This document shows, piece by piece, positions 41,495 to 50,024 of a DNA stretch of 64,000 bases. The stretch is from Coriobacteriaceae bacterium (GTDB lineage Bacteria; Actinomycetota; Coriobacteriia; Coriobacteriales; QAMH01). The notes under the pieces were generated by a model that worked only from the letters and a program-made list of their open reading frames with translations, was not told the DNA's origin and made no database searches. Made by a program: the position numbers and the translations under genes. The stretch's first letter is position 1. Each line of letters opens with the position of its first letter. Where the stretch lies: contig DAJPGJ010000001.1 of NCBI GenBank assembly GCA_025992705.1, positions 1,488,001 to 1,552,000 on the forward strand, in the 5' to 3' direction.

Positions 41495-42436
41495 ATGAAA
41501 ATCAAGAACATAACGGTGGCAGGCGGCGGAGTCCTGGGCAGCCAGATAGCACTCCAGAGCGCCTACAAGGGATTCTCGGTCACGATGTGGCTCCGGAGCG
41601 AAGGCTCCATCGAGCGCGCCAAGCCCAAGCTCGAGCGACTCCGCACCATCTACAAGCAGACCCTCGAGGCCATGAAGACGGACCCTGCCGCCTATTGCCG
41701 CGGACTTGCGGACTCACCCGACGTCCCGGCCGCAACGATCGACGAGCTCATCGGCAACGTCGACAGGGCCTTTGACGGCATATCGCTCACGACCGACCTG
41801 CAGGAGGCGTTCGGCGACGCGGACCTGGTGATCGAGGCCATCGCCGAGATCATCGACGAGAAGGACGCGTTCTACTCCTCGATCAGGGACATCCTGCCGC
41901 AGCGGACCATCCTGTGCACGAACTCCTCGACCCTGCTGCCGAGCGCGATGATGGGCTTCACCGGCCGCGAGGACCGCTTCCTCGCGCTGCACTTCGCCAA
42001 CAACATCTGGAAGAACAACACTGCCGAGGTCATGGGCACGCTCGAGACGAGTGAGGAATCGTACGAGGCAGTGGTCGAGTTTGCCCGCGCCATCGGCATG
42101 ATCGCCCTCGAGCTCAAGAAGGAGCAGCCGGGATACCTGCTCAACAGCATGCTCGTCCCCTTCCTCAACTCCGCCGAGGCGCTGCTGGCCAACGGGGTCG
42201 CGGACGTGGAGACGATCGATGCCGCATGGACCCTTGGCACGGGCGCTCCCCTCGGCCCCTTCCGCATCCTCGACATCGTCGGCCTGACCACGGCGTACAA
42301 CATCGTCGCCGCCAGCCCCGCTGCCCAGGACCCGGACAGCACCGCAGGCCGCATCGCGGCGGTCCTCAAGAAGCACATCGACGAGGGAAAGACGGGCGTC
42401 AACGCCGGCGAGGGCTTCTACAAGTACGGCAAGTGA
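41495..42436 (+). CDS. 3-hydroxyacyl-CoA dehydrogenase
   Basis: A 313-residue NAD-dependent dehydrogenase. The Rossmann motif is ITVAGGGVLGSQIA (residues 5-18). EAIAEIIDEKDAFYSSIRDILPQRTILCTNSSTL contains the conserved E and the S/N of the active site, and LALHFANNIWKNNTAEVM carries the catalytic histidine. The C-terminal helical domain starts near GYLLNSMLVPFLNSAE. Closest to 3-hydroxybutyryl-CoA dehydrogenases. AAAGGA precedes the ATG at 41495. It stands alone, without thiolase or crotonase genes. Confidence 0.88.
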   Translation: MKIKNITVAGGGVLGSQIALQSAYKGFSVTMWLRSEGSIERAKPKLERLRTIYKQTLEAMKTDPAAYCRGLADSPDVPAATIDELIGNVDRAFDGISLTTDLQEAFGDADLVIEAIAEIIDEKDAFYSSIRDILPQRTILCTNSSTLLPSAMMGFTGREDRFLALHFANNIWKNNTAEVMGTLETSEESYEAVVEFARAIGMIALELKKEQPGYLLNSMLVPFLNSAEALLANGVADVETIDAAWTLGTGAPLGPFRILDIVGLTTAYNIVAASPAAQDPDSTAGRIAAVLKKHIDEGKTGVNAGEGFYKYGK

Positions 42437-42545
42437 CTACGCAGGGAGCTCCCCGCGCGGTCATCTTGAGTCGCCTCTTAGAAAAGCATTTCACGGGCAC
42501 TCGTGCAAAAGAAGAGGTCGAGTTGTCGGCTGACACCATCCAGGA

Positions 42546-43889
42546 CTACTTCAAGAAGAAGTCATCGCTCACGTTCAGGCTCTCGAAGCACAGTGTCGCA
42601 TACCAGGGAGCATATAGAATGCCATCCCTCATTTCGAAATTAGAGCGGCAGAGGACGATGGCACGAGACACCTCGTATCCGGGAGCTGCAAGCACCTTGC
42701 TGAGCGATGCGTGGGTCAGGTAGTCGTTACCGGATTTCACCTCGATAGCGATCACACCCTCATCGCTCTCGATGAGAAAATCGACCTCCCCCACCTTCTT
42801 GGTGAGATAGTAATAAGGCGTGAACTGGGCTGCCACCAATTCCTGCGCCACAGCGTTCTCGAAAACGCCACCCATGTTCACCGACCGGTCATCGGTGTAA
42901 ACCGCACGCGCCAGGCTCTGCGGAAAGCGGGCGACAAGCATGCCCGTGTCCGACTGATATAACTTGAACGAAGCGGCACGCTGCGTACGACGCAAAGGTG
43001 GCTTGGGCTCGGTCACCTTGTTAACCTTCAGCCCAACGCCCGCACGCACGAGCCAGAGGAAATCCTGCTCGTAATTATCATAGCGAGCCGTCTCCCCCAG
43101 AGAGGTGACGACGAACTTTGCCCGTTCCTCTTCCAGTTGCACTGGAAGCTCCTCGAAAATCGACTGGACGTGAAGTGCACGTGCGCCGGCATACTTCGCG
43201 ATGTCATAGGAATACTGCTGGTTTAAATCAACCTGCAACGCACGAATGCCCGCAAGACTACCGTTGCCGTCGACGAATTGCTGAACGACTTCGGGCATAC
43301 CACCAACCACAAGATACGTGCGCCATTGGGAAAGCAGATGCTCATGCAGGTACGCTTCCAGTGGCTTTCGTTGGGCGAAGGATTGGCAAACTTGTTCGAG
43401 CATCGCCTCCTGAACGCCAACGGCCCAGCAGAACTCCTCGAAGTCCATCGGCCGCATCTCGATTTCCGCGACATATCCCACGGGAAACGACCGTGCGCTC
43501 TTGAATTCGGTTCCCAGCATCGATCCCGAGAAGGCGTAATCGTAGCGCCCGTCTTCTACGAGGAATTTCGCGTATGTGGTCACGTCGGGAAGCTCCTGTA
43601 TCTCGTCGATGAACACGAGCGTATCGCCTTCGATGAAAGGGGCTTCCGACAGCACTGCCAGACGGTTGATGAAATCCTGAGTGCTGCGTGCCGCCGCCAG
43701 CGTCTCCTTGGCCACCTTGTCGCGTAGCAAATTGATCTCGACGAGCGACGCATACTCCGTTCTCCCGAGATGCTGGATAAGATAGCTTTTACCGATTTGC
43801 CGAGCACCCGTTACGAACAGCGCCTTGCGTTTGCGAGACTGGCTTTTCTTCCAATCCAGAAGAAGCTGATATGCCTTTCTCCGAAGCAC
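42546..43889 (-). CDS. AAA ATPase with DUF4143 domain
   Basis: A 447-residue protein of the AAA_14/DUF4143 type: Walker A GARQIGKS (near residue 28), Walker B LVFIDEIQ (near 93), and a C-terminal nuclease-like fold with VGEVDFLIESDEGVIAIEVKSG. Function of the family is unknown; a defence or toxin-like role is often guessed. GGAAGGAGG six bases before the GTG at 43889 fixes the start. A longer frame to an ATG at 43928 lacks a ribosome binding site and runs through the repeat array. Confidence 0.87.
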   Translation of the reverse strand: MLRRKAYQLLLDWKKSQSRKRKALFVTGARQIGKSYLIQHLGRTEYASLVEINLLRDKVAKETLAAARSTQDFINRLAVLSEAPFIEGDTLVFIDEIQELPDVTTYAKFLVEDGRYDYAFSGSMLGTEFKSARSFPVGYVAEIEMRPMDFEEFCWAVGVQEAMLEQVCQSFAQRKPLEAYLHEHLLSQWRTYLVVGGMPEVVQQFVDGNGSLAGIRALQVDLNQQYSYDIAKYAGARALHVQSIFEELPVQLEEERAKFVVTSLGETARYDNYEQDFLWLVRAGVGLKVNKVTEPKPPLRRTQRAASFKLYQSDTGMLVARFPQSLARAVYTDDRSVNMGGVFENAVAQELVAAQFTPYYYLTKKVGEVDFLIESDEGVIAIEVKSGNDYLTHASLSKVLAAPGYEVSRAIVLCRSNFEMRDGILYAPWYATLCFESLNVSDDFFLK

Positions 43890-43912
43890 CGCAGTCCTCC
43901 TTCCGGGAAAAA

Positions 43913-43997
43913 TAACAAATTTTGTCATTTCGTTTTCTAGTATTTTAACAAAATTCGTGATTTCACAATGCGAATTATTAACAAAATTCGTAATTTT
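43913..43997. repeat. Three TAACAAAATTCGTNATTT repeats at exact 33-bp spacing
   Basis: Copies start at 43913, 43946 and 43979, in strikingly AT-rich DNA just upstream of the AAA/DUF4143 gene. A 33-bp period puts them on one DNA face (about three turns). The first copy is the most diverged and overlaps the leader of the gene. They are probably operators for autoregulation. Confidence 0.8.
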
Positions 43998-44167
43998 GAA
44001 TTAAACGTTCATTCGGCATAACCTTCCATATCCCAACTTCGCTGTGTCGAACCAAAACACCATTGCGGTTTTGGCAACAGCGGCACGTTTACTGCACCGG
44101 GTGGAGAACCCAAGCGCCGTTATCATCGAGGTATCGAAGGATGGGGTTTGAGGGAAAGGACGATACC

Positions 44168-44341
44168 ATGAGCAACGACCTCGTAGTTCTCATCGTCATG
44201 ATCGTGCTGCTGGTTGGCGGCGGACTGCTGCTGAACCTCCAGATTCGCCGCACCGAGCGCAAGGATAAGCTCGAACAGGCCGCGAAGGAGAGCACCGTGA
44301 AGTCCACAGCTGCCGCAGCAGAGCAGAAGAACGCGGCCTAG
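44168..44341 (+). CDS. Small single-pass membrane protein
   Basis: A 57-residue protein: a short polar start, one hydrophobic helix (LVVLIVMIVLLVGGGLLLNL, residues about 5-24), then a basic RRTERKDK stretch and an Ala/Glu/Lys-rich tail. The topology should be N-out, C-in. No family recognised. AAAGGA precedes the ATG, and a strong terminator follows. Confidence 0.6.
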   Translation: MSNDLVVLIVMIVLLVGGGLLLNLQIRRTERKDKLEQAAKESTVKSTAAAAEQKNAA

Positions 44342-44365
44342 CGTTCGACGACGCAAGAGACTCAA

Positions 44366-44396
44366 GAAGAAGGAGCCCCATTCATGGGGCTCCTTC
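44366..44396. terminator. Strong hairpin terminator
   Basis: AAGGAGCCCCA (44370-44380) pairs with TGGGGCTCCTT (44385-44395) around TTCA. It follows the small membrane protein gene. Confidence 0.75.
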
Positions 44397-44485
44397 GCTA
44401 TGTGGCGCTTTTCAGGCAAGCGCCATTCCCCTCCCTTGCTATCATGAGGCCTCGAATGAGAGGTCGAGCCAATCCGGGTGATGAG

Positions 44486-45418
44486 ATGAATTTCGAATAT
44501 CTTGACGAGTTTGTCCACTTGGCGCATAGCCTGAGTTTCCGGCGCACTGCGGAGCACTTCTTCGTGAGCCGCTCGGTCATTAGCCGCCATATGACCGCAC
44601 TCGAGGAATCGCTTGGCACGCTCCTCTTCGTGCGCGACACGCACGGCGTCGAGCTGACGGATGCCGGCGAGGTCTTTCTGCAGGAGGCCCAGTCCCTGCT
44701 GCGCGGATGGAATCTTGCGCAAGAGCGCGTCAAGGCCGTTTCCGGCACCGGTGACAAACTCGTACGCATCGGCTACCTGCGCAACGGCGCACGACCCTTC
44801 CTCGTACGATTCGTGAACTCCATGGCCAAGGAACATCCCAACATCCGGTTATCGCTCCTGTGCATGAAGTACGACGAGCTGCGTCAGGCGTTGGAGGAGC
44901 GTGGCGTCGATGTGGCAATCGGGATGAACGTGGACAGCTCCATCTCGTCCAACTATCGGTCCACTCCCATCTATCGCGATCACTTCGTCATCGCGTGCAA
45001 TCGCGCGAACCCCCTGGTGTCCATGACCGATGGCATCACCGTCGATGACTTGCGCGACCAGAGGCTCCTCATTCCCGGCAGTTACCTGTCGTCGGGCCTC
45101 GCCGAGGGCATTCGGTCATTCGTGGATGACGAGACCCTTGCCGAGGCCGAGGAGCTCTACATGGACATGGACCTGCTCTACCTGAAGCTCCGCACCGAAA
45201 ATTGCGTCGCATTCGTCTCGGACATGAACGCCTCGATGTTCGACGGGACGCTCTCGATCCTACCCATACGCGACATGGACTTCTGCTTCGACATCAGTGC
45301 TTTCTACCACGACGAGTTTACGGGCGAGGTTTACGAGGCGTGCCGCAAGACATTCGAGGACTGTCGCCGTGCGTTGGCAGATGAGGAACCCGTATCCCTC
45401 CATTGGGTGCAAGAGTAG
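44486..45418 (+). CDS. LysR-family transcriptional regulator
   Basis: A 310-residue regulator. The HTH is in residues 1-60 (LSFRRTAEHFFVSRSVISRHMTALEESLG); a standard effector domain follows. Start chosen at MNFEYLDEF (44486) after GGGTGATGAG; the frame is open further upstream through the terminator. Neither neighbour is an obvious target: the small membrane gene is upstream and an RHH-type gene is convergent. Effector unknown. Confidence 0.87.
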   Translation: MNFEYLDEFVHLAHSLSFRRTAEHFFVSRSVISRHMTALEESLGTLLFVRDTHGVELTDAGEVFLQEAQSLLRGWNLAQERVKAVSGTGDKLVRIGYLRNGARPFLVRFVNSMAKEHPNIRLSLLCMKYDELRQALEERGVDVAIGMNVDSSISSNYRSTPIYRDHFVIACNRANPLVSMTDGITVDDLRDQRLLIPGSYLSSGLAEGIRSFVDDETLAEAEELYMDMDLLYLKLRTENCVAFVSDMNASMFDGTLSILPIRDMDFCFDISAFYHDEFTGEVYEACRKTFEDCRRALADEEPVSLHWVQE

Positions 45419-45460
45419 TCCAAACGGATTTCCGGCGCTCAGATTCGATGCTATGCAGGG

Positions 45461-45754
45461 CTACGAAGCAAAGCCAGCAGCTGCGAGGTCCTGGGAGATG
45501 AGCCAGCGTAGATAATCGGAGCGCTTGAATCCAAGTTCACTGGCTCGCCTGTCCATGGCGCTGACATGCTGCTCAGTATCCTTGAAGGTCACGACCTGCA
45601 AGGGCTCGCCAAACTTCAGGGGACGACCATATATGACCTCGCCAACAGGTTCTCCGGGAAGCTCTCCGCGTACGAGCATCTCGTCAAGCTCCTCGATGCG
45701 TTCTGCAGAAATGTCGAACATCTCCTCGAGCTCTTTTGCGGTATATTTCACCAT
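45461..45754 (-). CDS. Ribbon-helix-helix-like protein, possible orphan antitoxin
   Basis: A 97-residue protein. The C-terminal 45 residues (LQVVTFKDTEQHVSAMDRRASELGFKRSDYLRWLISQDL) have the strand-helix-helix layout of RHH DNA-binding proteins. The N-terminus (YTAKELEEMFDISAERIEELDE) is an acidic helical region. GGAGGAGG precedes the ATG. No toxin gene adjoins it on the same strand. Confidence 0.6.
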   Translation of the reverse strand: MVKYTAKELEEMFDISAERIEELDEMLVRGELPGEPVGEVIYGRPLKFGEPLQVVTFKDTEQHVSAMDRRASELGFKRSDYLRWLISQDLAAAGFAS

Positions 45755-46214
45755 CGTCCTCCTCCCCTGAGACCCAATTTGCCCTATTTCGTATTACGTA
45801 ATTATACGGGATGAAGCGCGTGCGCACAATGACCTCCTGACCTTCGAGTGGCTGTCCTTCTCATCGAAGTTAGGAGGCTTCCAACAAGAACATTTGTTCG
45901 ATTATAGCATGTGGTCTAGGAGAATCTGCGTCTTATTTAGATATGACAGAGATGTGCGAATGGGGCGTGCCTGATGTGCCCCAGACGGATGTTTTCGGCG
46001 AGATACGACGAAAACTAGCGTTTGGGGCACATTACACGCGTCCCAAACGTCAATGTTCGCCAGCAGCAGACGCGAGACGCGCCCCAAACGTCAATACGCG
46101 TCGCCCCCTGCTCCCGCCTCGTGACAAAAGAAGAAGGAGCCGCCGTGATGGCGACCCCTTCAGTCGAGATGACAAAGGCACAACCCAACGGTCGCTTCAG
46201 TCGAAAGCCCTACG
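45755..46214. other. 460-bp region without a convincing gene
   Basis: It contains a stem-loop (CCTCCTGACCTTCGAG near 45830 against TCGAAGTTAGGAGG near 45864), a LexA-like site (see below), and several short repeats: CGTTTGGGGCAC near 46019, and CCCAAACGTCAAT near 46039 and 46083. The small open frames here have no ribosome binding site and follow the repeats, so I do not call them. Confidence 0.5.
45888..45899. promoter_or_regulatory. LexA-like box GAACATTTGTTC
   Basis: It matches the GAAC-N4-GTTC core of Gram-positive SOS boxes, with TATAGC a few bases downstream. No credible SOS gene follows, so it may be fortuitous or the remnant of a lost gene. Confidence 0.3.
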
Positions 46215-47390
46215 CTATTCGCTGAAGCCCGTGAACGACAGCATGAGACCGCCGCACGTGTTGTTGTTGTCGGACTCGAATCCGTATTCGCCAAAGGTGA
46301 ACTCCATGATGTAGGGCACGTCGCCGGCAATCTTGGCGACGGCATCGGCCACCTCGCCGATGCGCGCGTCGATACCGGCGCGACGACCGCCGCAATGCAC
46401 CAGGTGGAAGGCAGCAGGCTTGCCGGGCATGACGTCGATGAGGGCCTCGAGCGTGTCGGGTACCGACGCGATCAGCTCGTCGACCGTGGCCTCCATGCGG
46501 ATGACGCAGGTCTTTTCGGCCAGGTTGTTGCCCACGTTGATCGTGAAGTCGTCGTTGCCGTTCATCGGGTGGCGAATGGCGACCAGGTCGCCCAGGCGGT
46601 CCTTGACGCCGAGCGGCGAGGTGATCGAGTAGGCCAGCAGGTTGCCACCGGCGATGTCGTCATCGGAGCAACCGGTCCACTCCTGGTACTTCTTGGCGGC
46701 GGGCACGCCATCAATCTCGGCGATGGTGCGCAGGCCGTTGACCTTCGTGATAACGCCGAAGTCATCCGTCTCGTGATAGGCGCCGGTGAACATGTTGGTC
46801 ATCGCCGGGGCGTCCCAGAAGAGCGCGATGACGCAACCGTCGCCAAAGCTCTCGTCGTTGTCGTAGAGCTTCCACTCGCCGGCGATGGAGTTGTCTGCGG
46901 CGGAACCGCCGAAGAACGGCACGCGCCCGATGACGGAGGAAATGCCCTTGAGGTAGAGCTCCTCCTCCGCAGGAGAGGCGGCCATGTAGAAGAAGTCGGG
47001 GGCGACATCCTTGCCCGCGGCGTCAAGCGCGGCCTCGGCCATGATGAGACCGGCCTCGAAGGGATCGTCGTTTTGCGCGCGGTCGGCAGCCGCAACGCCG
47101 ACGGCCATGTCCGGACTCGAGAGCACCATCACGCCCACGAACGGCTCGTCACCGCCCACGTAACCGCCATCGGAGACGATGACGCCGGTGAAGGAGGTGT
47201 TGCCCAGAACCGGTACGCCGGGAATCGCCTCCTTGACACCGTCGACGACCGCCGTGACGTTGTAGTCGCAGCTGCAGTAGACGAATGCCACCTTGGGGGC
47301 GTCCAGCCCCTCGACCGCCTGTGCGGCGGCTTCTTTGCCCGCGTCGAATGCCGACGCGCCCGTGCTGTATCCTGTGTTGGCTTTGAACAT
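46215..47390 (-). CDS. FIST-domain sensor protein
   Basis: A 391-residue protein with FIST N (residues about 30-215: VAFVYCSCDYNVTAVVDGVKEAIPGVPVLGNTSFTGV, FFGGSAADN) and FIST C (about 220-365). FIST proteins are thought to sense small ligands such as amino acids; there is no fused output domain here, so it must act by protein contact or binding alone. AGGAGG five bases before the ATG. It forms its own unit between the repeat region and purF. Confidence 0.85.
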   Translation of the reverse strand: MFKANTGYSTGASAFDAGKEAAAQAVEGLDAPKVAFVYCSCDYNVTAVVDGVKEAIPGVPVLGNTSFTGVIVSDGGYVGGDEPFVGVMVLSSPDMAVGVAAADRAQNDDPFEAGLIMAEAALDAAGKDVAPDFFYMAASPAEEELYLKGISSVIGRVPFFGGSAADNSIAGEWKLYDNDESFGDGCVIALFWDAPAMTNMFTGAYHETDDFGVITKVNGLRTIAEIDGVPAAKKYQEWTGCSDDDIAGGNLLAYSITSPLGVKDRLGDLVAIRHPMNGNDDFTINVGNNLAEKTCVIRMEATVDELIASVPDTLEALIDVMPGKPAAFHLVHCGGRRAGIDARIGEVADAVAKIAGDVPYIMEFTFGEYGFESDNNNTCGGLMLSFTGFSE

Positions 47391-47507
47391 CTTGACCTCC
47401 TGATCGAAAACGTTACATGAAACACATTCGTCTATTTTAATACGTGCAGCCTCGGGAAACGCTGTAATTCTTCTAGCTCCAGAATAACTACAGGCGAGGA
47501 CAGCAAA

Positions 47508-48881
47508 TTAGACAGGGTACTCGCCGGTGAAGCAAGCCTCGCAGAAGGAGGGATGGCATGCGCCGGAAACCGCCTCGCGCAAGCCATCAAGGGAGAGAAA
47601 CGCGAGCGAATCCGATCCGATCCACTCGTTCATCTGCGCGAGGTCCATGTTCGCCGCGATGAGCTGCTCGCGTGTAGCCGTGTCGATGCCGTAGAAGCAG
47701 GGCCACAGCACTTCCGGACTCGTGATGCGCAGGTGCACCTCGGCGGCCCCCGCATCGCGCAGCATCGCCACGAGCTTGCGCGAGGTACTGCCGCGCACGA
47801 CAGAATCGTCGATGACGACGAGCCGCTTTCCCACAATCACATCAGGTAGCGGATTGAGCTTGAGCCTGATGCCGAGCTGGCGCATCTCGTCGGTGGGCTG
47901 GATGAAGGTGCGGCCCACGTAGCGGTTCTTCACGATGCCGTCGGTGTACTCGATGCCGCTTTCGGCCGCGTAGCCGAGGGCAGCCGGGACACCGGAATCG
48001 GGCACGCCGAGCACGAGGTCAGCCTCCACGGGATTCTCGCGGGCGAGGATGCGTCCGGTATCGCGTCGTGCCTGGTAGACGCTCTGGCCGTCTATCACGC
48101 TGTCGGGCCGGGCGAAGTACACGTACTCGAAGATGCACGAGGCGCGCTTGGCAGGCTCGACGGCCGCAAACGAGCGCAGTCCCTCGTCGTTGACGCGCAC
48201 GACCTCGCCCGGCTCGACGTCGCGCACGTAGGTGGCACCGACGATGTCCAGACCGCAGGTCTCCGACGAGATGACCCAGCCGGCGTTGTCGGGCAGCTCG
48301 CCGATGCACAGCGGACGGATACCGTGGGGGTCGCGAAACGCGTAGAGGCCATCAGCCGTGCACAGCACCATGGCATAGGCCCCCTCCATGAGCTCCATGG
48401 CGTGGCGTATACCCTCGCGCAGGTGGTTGGTGCGCTCCGTGTACATGCCGATGAGCTTGGCGGCGACCTCGGAGTCGGTCGACGAGTACAACCGGGCGCC
48501 GTCGGCTATGAGCCGTGCGCGCAGCTTGTTGGTGTTGGTGAGCGTGCCGTTATGAGCGAGGGCGAGCAGCACCTCGCCCATGGCCGACATGTGCGGCTGG
48601 GCCGCCTCCCACGAGGCCTTCGATCCGCTCGTGGAATACCGCACGTGGCCGATCGCGACGTCACCGACGAGAGCGTTGAGGGAATCGTCATCGAACACCT
48701 GGGTCACGAGTCCCAGGTCCTTGGAGACGTTGACCGTCTCGCCATCTCCGACGGCGATGCCCGCGCTTTCCTGCCCCCGGTGCTGCAATGCCTGCAAGCC
48801 AAAGCCCGTCATGCGGGCGACATCCTTGCCCGGTGCGTAGATTCCGAATACGCCACATTCCTCGTGCATCGCCGAACTCAT
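47508..48881 (-). CDS. purF: Amidophosphoribosyltransferase
   Basis: A 457-residue enzyme for the first step of purine synthesis (PRPP plus glutamine to phosphoribosylamine). The N-terminal nucleophile glutamine amidotransferase begins at C9 (EECGVFGIYAPG) after a short leader that is removed. LVVIDDSVVRGSTSRKLVAML is the PRPP-binding site. The ribosome binding site lies close to the ATG at 48881; an ATG at 48869 is an alternative. It is 79 bp downstream of the TIM-barrel gene and probably not in a purine operon. Confidence 0.94.
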   Translation of the reverse strand: MSSAMHEECGVFGIYAPGKDVARMTGFGLQALQHRGQESAGIAVGDGETVNVSKDLGLVTQVFDDDSLNALVGDVAIGHVRYSTSGSKASWEAAQPHMSAMGEVLLALAHNGTLTNTNKLRARLIADGARLYSSTDSEVAAKLIGMYTERTNHLREGIRHAMELMEGAYAMVLCTADGLYAFRDPHGIRPLCIGELPDNAGWVISSETCGLDIVGATYVRDVEPGEVVRVNDEGLRSFAAVEPAKRASCIFEYVYFARPDSVIDGQSVYQARRDTGRILARENPVEADLVLGVPDSGVPAALGYAAESGIEYTDGIVKNRYVGRTFIQPTDEMRQLGIRLKLNPLPDVIVGKRLVVIDDSVVRGSTSRKLVAMLRDAGAAEVHLRITSPEVLWPCFYGIDTATREQLIAANMDLAQMNEWIGSDSLAFLSLDGLREAVSGACHPSFCEACFTGEYPV

Positions 48882-48960
48882 CTCCCCGTCGCGTCTCCCA
48901 AGTTGACGAGGGGACTATACACAAGTCGTGTTTCGCCTTCGTTTCAGGCGGGAAAGTCAA

Positions 48961-49779
48961 TTAGCGATCGAGGAAGCCGGCGTCGCGAATCTCGCGCAGG
49001 CGCGCCTCGATCTCGCGCAGGCTCGCGTCCGACAAGCCGCGGGCGTTCGATGGCGTGGTCGCGTGGATGTCCGAGGACTCCCGGTAGCGCTTCATCATTC
49101 CCGAGAACAGCTCCTTGTTCGTCGGGGGCGTGCAGATGACCGCGTTTGCGCCCGCCTCGACCGTCGCGCGAATGCTCTCTTCGGTCGAGCCGCCCGTGGC
49201 GATGAGGGGCACGTCGGGAAACTCCTCCCTGATGTCTGCGACCACCTGGGCCGTCGCGGCGCCGGCGGCGACGTTGAGGATGGAGGCGCCGGCGGCGATT
49301 CGATTGGCGACCACATCCCTATCGGCATCGACGACCGTCACGATTACCGGGATGTCGATGACACGGCTCACCATCTCGAGGGTGGTGTAGCTCGCAGGTG
49401 CGTTGAGCACGACGCCATACGCGCCATCGGCCTCGGCATCCTGCGCGAGCGCAGCCGAGCGCGGACCGGCCGTCGTCCCTCCCCCGACACCTGCGAACAC
49501 GGGAATCGCGGAGGCCTCCATGATGGCCTTGGAGATGATCTGCTGCGGCGTGAAGGGATACACGGCGAAGACCGCATCGGCATCGCAGTTGCGGATGATC
49601 GCGATGTCGGTCGTGTAGACGATCGATCGGATGGTGCGTCCGAGCACGCGTATGCCGCTCGCCTCCTGCGCGGCCTCGGGAAGACGCACGCTATGGGCGC
49701 GCAAATTGCCCGTGAGCTCGGGCGTGCGCAAAACGCGCGGGGTGACGGTCATGCTTGCTACTTCATCGCTTTCGGTCAT
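48961..49779 (-). CDS. TIM-barrel protein, putative phosphate-binding hydrolase
   Basis: A 272-residue (beta/alpha)8 protein with repeated hydrophobic strands (DAVFAVYPF, IPVFAGVGGGTTAG, AYGVVLNAP, IPVIVTVVDADRD, VPLIATGGSTEESI, AVICTPPT). GVGGGT and the later ATGGSTEESI look like phosphate-binding loops of the PRAI/ThiG/NnnT-type barrels. No precise family is recognised. GGAGGG eight bases before the ATG at 49779. Confidence 0.6.
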   Translation of the reverse strand: MTESDEVASMTVTPRVLRTPELTGNLRAHSVRLPEAAQEASGIRVLGRTIRSIVYTTDIAIIRNCDADAVFAVYPFTPQQIISKAIMEASAIPVFAGVGGGTTAGPRSAALAQDAEADGAYGVVLNAPASYTTLEMVSRVIDIPVIVTVVDADRDVVANRIAAGASILNVAAGAATAQVVADIREEFPDVPLIATGGSTEESIRATVEAGANAVICTPPTNKELFSGMMKRYRESSDIHATTPSNARGLSDASLREIEARLREIRDAGFLDR

Positions 49780-50024
49780 GGCGTGTCCCTCCGTATAATC
49801 CAATTGCTAAGCAAGTCTATGGTGTCGTTACGTCAAAGACAATACGTGTATGGGAATGTGAGAATATTGTCACATTTGGCAATGGAATCATCTGCACTCC
49901 ATCGCAGCGGCGTGGCAAATCACCCGCCCTCTTTGTCACGGTCACGTTAAATAATCCGAAATTGAACCACTTTTCCTCCGCTTCTCTGATAATGGGTAGC
50001 CGTTGTCAAGGAAGGGAAACGCCC

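Noticed and set aside
43913..43997. CRISPR or replication iterons
   Set aside because: Only three copies, 15-bp spacers, no cas or replication gene next to them; an operator role is more economical.
45943..46314. Plus-strand open frame of about 120 codons
   Set aside because: It runs through short repeats (CCCAAACGTC...), has no ribosome binding site and overlaps the end of the FIST gene.
49780..50024. N-terminal extension of the AgcS symporter back to 49755
   Set aside because: The extension would cross the divergent promoter region and does not look like a membrane-protein start; the GTG at 50025 with AAGGGAA fits the family length.
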